In this document: piece by piece, positions 60,302 to 64,000 of the stretch
Numbering within the stretch: the stretch's first letter is position 1
How the letters are laid out: every line of letters starts with the position of its first letter
Source of the DNA: Glaciihabitans sp.
GTDB lineage: Bacteria > Actinomycetota > Actinomycetes > Actinomycetales > Microbacteriaceae
NCBI GenBank assembly: GCA_025464095.1
Contig: JAODMF010000014.1
Location: 49,942-113,941 of the forward strand
Direction: 5' to 3'
DNA: 64,000 nucleotides
The notes under the pieces: model-generated
What the model saw: only the letters and a program-made list of their open reading frames with translations
Database searches by the model: none
What the model was told of the DNA's origin: nothing
Position numbers and translations under genes: made by a program

Positions 60302-61393
60302 GTGCCACTGATCACCGTCGCCCTTCTCTTCGGCGGCCGGTCGTCAGAGCACACGATCAGCTGCGCGACGGCGGGGGGCGTACTCGCCGCCATCGACCGA
60401 TCGAAGTACCGCGTCATCCCGATCGGCATCACCCGCGCGGGCGCGTTCACCCTCGAGGATGACGATGCGGCGAAGTTCGTGCTGGACCCCGCGAACATGC
60501 CGCAGATAGTCGACAACGGCTCGCGCATCCTGTGGCCGGAGTCCAGTGCCACGCGCGAGCTGCGATTCATGGATGCCGCTGGGGACACTCACTCGCTCGG
60601 TGACATCGACATCGTGTTTCCCATCCTGCACGGGCCGATGGGCGAAGACGGCAGCCTCCAGGGCATGCTCGAGCTGCTCGACCTGCCCTATGTTGGCGAC
60701 GGTGTGCTCGCATCCGCGATCGGCATGGACAAGCACTACGCCAAAATCGTGTTCTCGCACGCCGGGATCCCCGTCGCTCCCGGATTCACCGCAACCGCCC
60801 GCGAATGGATCAACGAGCCGGATGCCGTGGCCGGCAGGGCGGAGGCGCTCGGGTGGCCGGTGTTCGTCAAGCCCGCTCGCGCCGGCTCCAGCATCGGAGT
60901 GACGCGCGTCGCCTCGGCCGCAGAGTTGGGCGCCGCCATGGCGGTCGGGCTCGCGGAAGACTCGAAGGTGCTCATCGAGGTCGCGATCGTGGGCCGCGAG
61001 ATCGAGTGTGGCGTACTGGGCGGTCGTGGCGGCGAGGCCACCCGGGTGTCCCTGCCCGGAGAGATCGTCGTCAGCGGGCGGTCTTTCTACGATTTCGATG
61101 CCAAGTACCTGGATGCTCCCGGCATCGACCTGGTCTGCCCGGCATCCATAAGCCCGGAGGAATTCGCGGTTCTGCGCGACCTCGCCGCCCGCGCGTTCGA
61201 CGCCATTGGTGGCGCCGGGCTCGCGCGCGCCGACTTCTTTCTCACCGATTCCGGTTTCATCATCAACGAGGTGAACACCATGCCCGGGTTCACGCCGATC
61301 TCGATGTTCCCGAAATGCTGGGAGGCGAGCGGCGTCGGCTACACGCAACTGATCGACGAGCTGATCGAGCTCGGCCTGGAGACGGTGCGCTAG
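60302..61393 (+). CDS. ddl: D-alanine--D-alanine ligase
   Basis: 363 residues, ATP-grasp fold. VALLFGGRSSEHTISCATA at the N terminus, LHGPMGEDGSLQGMLELLDL, VKPARAGSSIGVTRV and the C-terminal FIINEVNTMPGFTPISMFPK are signature regions of DdlA/DdlB-type ligases. GTG 60302 has AGGGAGAG upstream. It makes the D-Ala-D-Ala dipeptide for peptidoglycan, completing with murA a small cell-wall group in this operon. Confidence 0.95.
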   Translation: MPLITVALLFGGRSSEHTISCATAGGVLAAIDRSKYRVIPIGITRAGAFTLEDDDAAKFVLDPANMPQIVDNGSRILWPESSATRELRFMDAAGDTHSLGDIDIVFPILHGPMGEDGSLQGMLELLDLPYVGDGVLASAIGMDKHYAKIVFSHAGIPVAPGFTATAREWINEPDAVAGRAEALGWPVFVKPARAGSSIGVTRVASAAELGAAMAVGLAEDSKVLIEVAIVGREIECGVLGGRGGEATRVSLPGEIVVSGRSFYDFDAKYLDAPGIDLVCPASISPEEFAVLRDLAARAFDAIGGAGLARADFFLTDSGFIINEVNTMPGFTPISMFPKCWEASGVGYTQLIDELIELGLETVR

Positions 61394-61466
61394 CGTTCGG
61401 CCGATCCGGTGGAGCCGACTCGGTTCTTCCTTCGTCGAACCCGGCCGCGCCTTCGGAGCGTTCTCG

Positions 61467-62024
61467 CTAGCGGGTTACGGGGCCGGTGGTCGGCTTCTCC
61501 GTAGGGGTACCAGACGGTTTCGGCTTGCCGGTGGGGACGCCGGTCGGCGTTGGCACGGGGCCGAACGGGTCTGCCGGAGCGATGCACTTGCGCGTGGACG
61601 GAATGGTGCCAACGGCCACCGCGACATCGGTGAGCGCGCCGGTGGAGCTCGCCTTGTCGTTGACGACGAGCTGTACGGCGGGGTTCCGGCCGTAGGTCGT
61701 GAAGACAAAGTTGGGGTCGCCGCTGTCGTCGCGCAGCCAGTCGATGCCTTCCACAGTCACGCAGGGAAGGGCGGCGGTCGGGTCGGGAACGGCGACGCCG
61801 CAGTGCAGGAGGATCCGCGTCGGGTCTCCGTAGGCCGCGGTCGACTGCGCATTGGTTTGGCGCGACGAGAGGCCCGCCACCGTGGCCGGAAGATGAACGA
61901 TGACGCTCGCGCACTTCGGGTTGGTCGCATCCGCCGCCGGTTGAAGGGGGATCGTCGGAGTGCAACCGCAGAGAACGAGAAGCATGAGGCCCGCGATTAC
62001 GGCTGTGCCAACCTTCGCTTTCAT
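61467..62024 (-). CDS. DUF3515 lipoprotein
   Basis: 185 residues. Signal peptide MKAKVGTAVIAGLMLLVLCG ends in the lipobox LCGC, so it is exported and lipid-anchored. The body resembles the actinobacterial DUF3515 family usually found beside ddl and thiL; function unknown. The C-terminal 40 residues are Pro/Thr/Gly-rich (PTPTGVPTGKPKPSGTPTEK). ATG 62024 lies 7 bases after TAGCCT and has no ribosome binding site. Confidence 0.82.
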   Translation of the reverse strand: MKAKVGTAVIAGLMLLVLCGCTPTIPLQPAADATNPKCASVIVHLPATVAGLSSRQTNAQSTAAYGDPTRILLHCGVAVPDPTAALPCVTVEGIDWLRDDSGDPNFVFTTYGRNPAVQLVVNDKASSTGALTDVAVAVGTIPSTRKCIAPADPFGPVPTPTGVPTGKPKPSGTPTEKPTTGPVTR

Positions 62025-62031
62025 CGCGTTC

Positions 62032-62041
62032 AGGCTACCGT
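62032..62041. promoter_or_regulatory. Overlapping divergent -10 boxes (DUF3515 gene / thiL)
   Basis: TACCGT (62036-62041, plus) and TAGCCT (62037-62032, minus) share their central TA. Each lies 7 bases before its own ATG, so both genes seem to be leaderless and served by one bidirectional promoter. Confidence 0.45.
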
Positions 62042-62048
62042 GTGAATC

Positions 62049-63026
62049 ATGACGGCAGCCGAGAGCACGGGCACACTCGGCGAGCTGGGTGAGTCGGCTG
62101 CCCTCGCGCGGATCTTTCCGAGGCTGCCGGCAGCATTCGCCCAGCTGCTCGGCCCCGGCGACGACGCTGCGATCCTCGCTGCACCGGACGGCCGCTTTGT
62201 CGTGACAACCGACATGATGATCCACGGGCCGGATTTTCGCCTCGCCTGGTCGACTCCGCACGACCTGGGCTGGAAGGCTGCCGCAACGAACCTGTCTGAC
62301 CTCGCCGCCATGGGGGCGGTGGGGACCGGTCTCGTCGTCGCGATCGCTGCGCCGGCATCCACCCCAGTCGAGGTGCTCGAGGGGATCGCCGATGGCCTCC
62401 GCGAAGCTTGCTCGGCCCTCGCCCCCGGCTGTGGGGTCGTGGGCGGCGACCTGTCAGTGTCGGCGACGCTGACCATCGCCGTTACCGCATTCGGCGACCT
62501 CGAGGGGCGCGCGCCGGTGCTTCGGTCGGGCGCTCGGGTTGGAGACGTCGTCGCGGTATCCGGTGGGCTCGGGGTCGCGGCGGCAGGGCTGCGCATCCTG
62601 TTCCGGGACGGCGTTGTCGACGGCGAACCGGATGCCGCTGCCGCGGCTGCGCTACGCCGCGACCCGTTGGTCGCGTTCCAGCTCGCCCCCGTGCCGCCGA
62701 TCGCAGACGGCCCCGTGGCCGCCGCAGCGGGCGCGACGGCGATGCTCGATCTCAGCGATGGGCTGGCCCGCGACGCCCGGCGCATCGCCTCGGCCAGTGG
62801 CGTCGCTCTCGACCTGTCGGCCGCGGCGATCGGATCGCACGAGGCGCTGGTCGGCGGGGAGGACCACTCGCTGCTCGCCACGTTCCCGGCCGGGAGAGGG
62901 CTGCCCCCGTCGTTCCGGGTGATCGGTTCCGTGGTGCCGGGCACTGGACTGCTTGTCGACGGTGTGGCGTTCGATGAGCTCGGCGGCTGGGACCCGTACG
63001 CCGACTGGAACGGCGGCGTCGGATGA
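62049..63026 (+). CDS. thiL: Thiamine-monophosphate kinase
   Basis: 325 residues. LGPGDDAAIL, TTDMMIHGPDFRLAW, GWKAAATNLSDLAAMGA, VVGGDLSVS and MLDLSDGLARDARRIA are the ThiL metal- and ATP-binding motifs. It phosphorylates thiamine monophosphate to the active diphosphate. The ATG is 7 bases from a -10 box without ribosome binding site. The stop overlaps the ArsR-type gene (ATGA). Confidence 0.94.
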   Translation: MTAAESTGTLGELGESAALARIFPRLPAAFAQLLGPGDDAAILAAPDGRFVVTTDMMIHGPDFRLAWSTPHDLGWKAAATNLSDLAAMGAVGTGLVVAIAAPASTPVEVLEGIADGLREACSALAPGCGVVGGDLSVSATLTIAVTAFGDLEGRAPVLRSGARVGDVVAVSGGLGVAAAGLRILFRDGVVDGEPDAAAAAALRRDPLVAFQLAPVPPIADGPVAAAAGATAMLDLSDGLARDARRIASASGVALDLSAAAIGSHEALVGGEDHSLLATFPAGRGLPPSFRVIGSVVPGTGLLVDGVAFDELGGWDPYADWNGGVG

Positions 63027-63280
63027 AGCGCGACCTGTTTTCCGCAATCAGCGACCCGAACCGGCGGCGCATCCTCGAGTTGTTGTCGGCCTCGCCGCGC
63101 ACGGTAGGCGAGCTCGCCGCCGAGCTCGGCATTGCACAGCCGTCGGCCACGCAGCACCTCGCGCTACTGCGGGAGGTCGGCGCGGTGCAGTTCGAGAAAC
63201 GCGGCACAGCGTCGGTGTACCGGCTGGTGGACGGCGGTCTCGACGCGGTGACGGCGTGGATCTCGTCGCTGGCCGAGTAG
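63023..63280 (+). CDS. Small ArsR-family HTH regulator
   Basis: 85 residues, essentially one winged HTH: LFSAISDPNRRRILELLSAS, VGELAAELGIAQPSATQHLA, LLREVGAVQFEKRGTASVYR. No cysteine is present, so it is not a classical metal sensor. Translationally coupled to thiL by ATGA overlap; target unknown. Confidence 0.87.
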   Translation: MKRDLFSAISDPNRRRILELLSASPRTVGELAAELGIAQPSATQHLALLREVGAVQFEKRGTASVYRLVDGGLDAVTAWISSLAE

Positions 63281-63329
63281 CAGCCGGGAACGAGAACGCG
63301 AAGCGGAACCGTGCTGGCCGCAGCCTGCG

Positions 63330-63905
63330 CTACTTGATCGCTGGCAGCGAGAGCCAGTACAGCGTCGTGTCGCCGTAGTCTTTGCGGCGGTCGAGCTCGA
63401 GTCCCTCCGGCCAGGCGGGTTCCGGGTCGCGTGAGCTGCGTTCCAGCAGCACCACGGCATCCGGGGCCAGTCGCGGCACGAGGGCGGACAGGTTGTGGCC
63501 GAGCTCGACCGCACCCAGCTCGTACGGCGGGTCGAGGAAGACAACATCCCAGAACTGGCGCGCGGACGTGACGTAGTTCTGCACGGGCGAGCCCGTCACG
63601 TCGATCGCGATGGTCGTGCCGCGCGGCGCTGCCTTCAGCACCCTCGCGGCGTTCTTGCGGCAGGCCTGCGTCGCCGCGTTGCTGTTGTCCACGAGTGTGA
63701 CGTGCGCTGCACCGCGCGATGCCGCCTCCAGGCCGAGGGCGCCGGTTCCGGCGTAGAGGTCGAGAACGCGGGCTCCGGGCAGGATGCCGCGGGCATCCAG
63801 CGCGGAGAAGATCGCCTCCCGCACGCGGTCGCTCGTCGGCCGCGTGCCCGCCCCCGGCACGTCGATGGTGAGCGATCCGGCGAACCCGGCGATGATGCGC
63901 GTCAT
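63330..63905 (-). CDS. rsmD: 16S rRNA (guanine(966)-N(2))-methyltransferase
   Basis: 191 residues. MTRIIAGFAGSLTIDVPGAG, RPTSDRVREAIFSAL, VLDLYAGTGALGLEAASRGA (SAM loop) and DVVFLDPPYE (catalytic motif IV) are characteristic. It methylates G966 of 16S rRNA. ATG 63905 is preferred; the frame is also open upstream through GTG 63914 into the tandem repeat. Its start overlaps a possible upstream gene stop (ATGA). Confidence 0.92.
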   Translation of the reverse strand: MTRIIAGFAGSLTIDVPGAGTRPTSDRVREAIFSALDARGILPGARVLDLYAGTGALGLEAASRGAAHVTLVDNSNAATQACRKNAARVLKAAPRGTTIAIDVTGSPVQNYVTSARQFWDVVFLDPPYELGAVELGHNLSALVPRLAPDAVVLLERSSRDPEPAWPEGLELDRRKDYGDTTLYWLSLPAIK

Positions 63906-64000
63906 GAGTTCCACGGTACCGGGCGGGTCGGTGCCCTCGTGCCCGCCCGCGTGGCGGCCCGCGTGGCCGCCCGCGTGGCGGCTCGCGTGGCCGCCCGCGT
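63902..64000 (-). CDS. Possible 3-prime end of an upstream gene with TRAA repeats
   Basis: On the minus strand one frame through the 12-bp repeats reads TRAATRAATRAATRAA, then TRAGTRAPTRPVPWNS and TGA overlapping the rsmD ATG (ATGA). In related genomes recG usually precedes rsmD, so this may be its tail; but all three frames are open here and the call is weak. Confidence 0.3.
   Translation of the reverse strand, partial: TRAATRAATRAATRAATRAGTRAPTRPVPWNS
63945..64000 (+). repeat. 12-bp tandem repeat reaching the window edge
   Basis: GCCCGCGTGGCG and GCCCGCGTGGCC alternate (63945, 63957, 63969, 63981, 63993), so the higher-order period is 24 bp; one unit has C to T. The array continues beyond the window. 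Length is a multiple of three, keeping all frames open. Confidence 0.85.

Noticed and set aside
63945..64000. CRISPR-like array
   Set aside because: The 12-bp units are contiguous, with no spacers, and no cas gene is present.

Overview
The window is high-GC bacterial DNA with dense, overlapping genes, GTG/TTG starts, LacI/GntR-controlled sugar loci and many apparently leaderless genes. The housekeeping block leuC-leuD-murA-plsC-gpsA-ddl-DUF3515-thiL-rsmD at the right end is typical of Actinomycetota of the order Micrococcales; a member of the Microbacteriaceae is the best guess (inference from gene order and protein style, not from a marker gene search).

Layout. 1-7.5 kb: a LacI-regulated import and hydrolysis locus (SGNH hydrolase fragment, LacI, ABC binding lipoprotein, two permeases, intracellular GH95 alpha-L-fucosidase). 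7.5-12.8 kb: small independent genes (membrane protein, Ser/Thr kinase with GAF domain, RibD-like reductase, GNAT, cytochrome b561-like protein, LacI). 12.9-19.3 kb: oxidoreductase / DUF993 / sugar isomerase operon, convergent with a sugar ABC transporter. 19.4-29.3 kb: second oxidoreductase, a UTRA-only protein beside its full-length GntR paralogue, then copper amine oxidase, SIS-domain protein and BadF-type kinase tightly coupled by ATGA overlaps, followed by an aldehyde dehydrogenase and an APC permease: a catabolic locus for an amine, possibly a glycated amine or amino sugar. 29.4-40.1 kb: a compact molybdenum island with an SDR, DUF6510 protein, flavin reductase, sulfite-oxidase-like enzyme, moaA-moaD, and on the other strand one likely transcript mop-modABC-moeB-moeA-moaCB-moaE.

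40.2-46.2 kb: MerR regulator with membrane protein, metallo-hydrolase, CsoR-CopB-type copper resistance, a lipid kinase homologue. 46.3-50.05 kb: tRNA-Glu(CTC) followed by two further, displaced copies of its 3-prime end. These bracket two small islands: one carries a HigBA toxin-antitoxin pair, the other an AraC-type regulator divergent from an SGNH-GAF fusion that lacks the catalytic serine. No integrase is left.

50.1-54.8 kb: second lipid kinase homologue, UPF0114 protein, TerC-family exporter preceded by a manganese (yybP-ykoY) riboswitch, PP2C phosphatase and FHA protein. 54.8-64 kb: leuCD behind a leucine-codon leader peptide and attenuator-like hairpin, then cell-wall and lipid biosynthesis genes, thiL, ArsR, rsmD and a 12-bp tandem repeat at the window edge.

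Most promising second-look items: the amine oxidase-SIS-kinase operon, the tandem tRNA-Glu islands with their SGNH-GAF pseudo-hydrolase, the modA gene with an apparent ATC start, the CsoR with Cys-to-His ligand change, and the recurring TANNNT-N6/7-ATG leaderless promoters.
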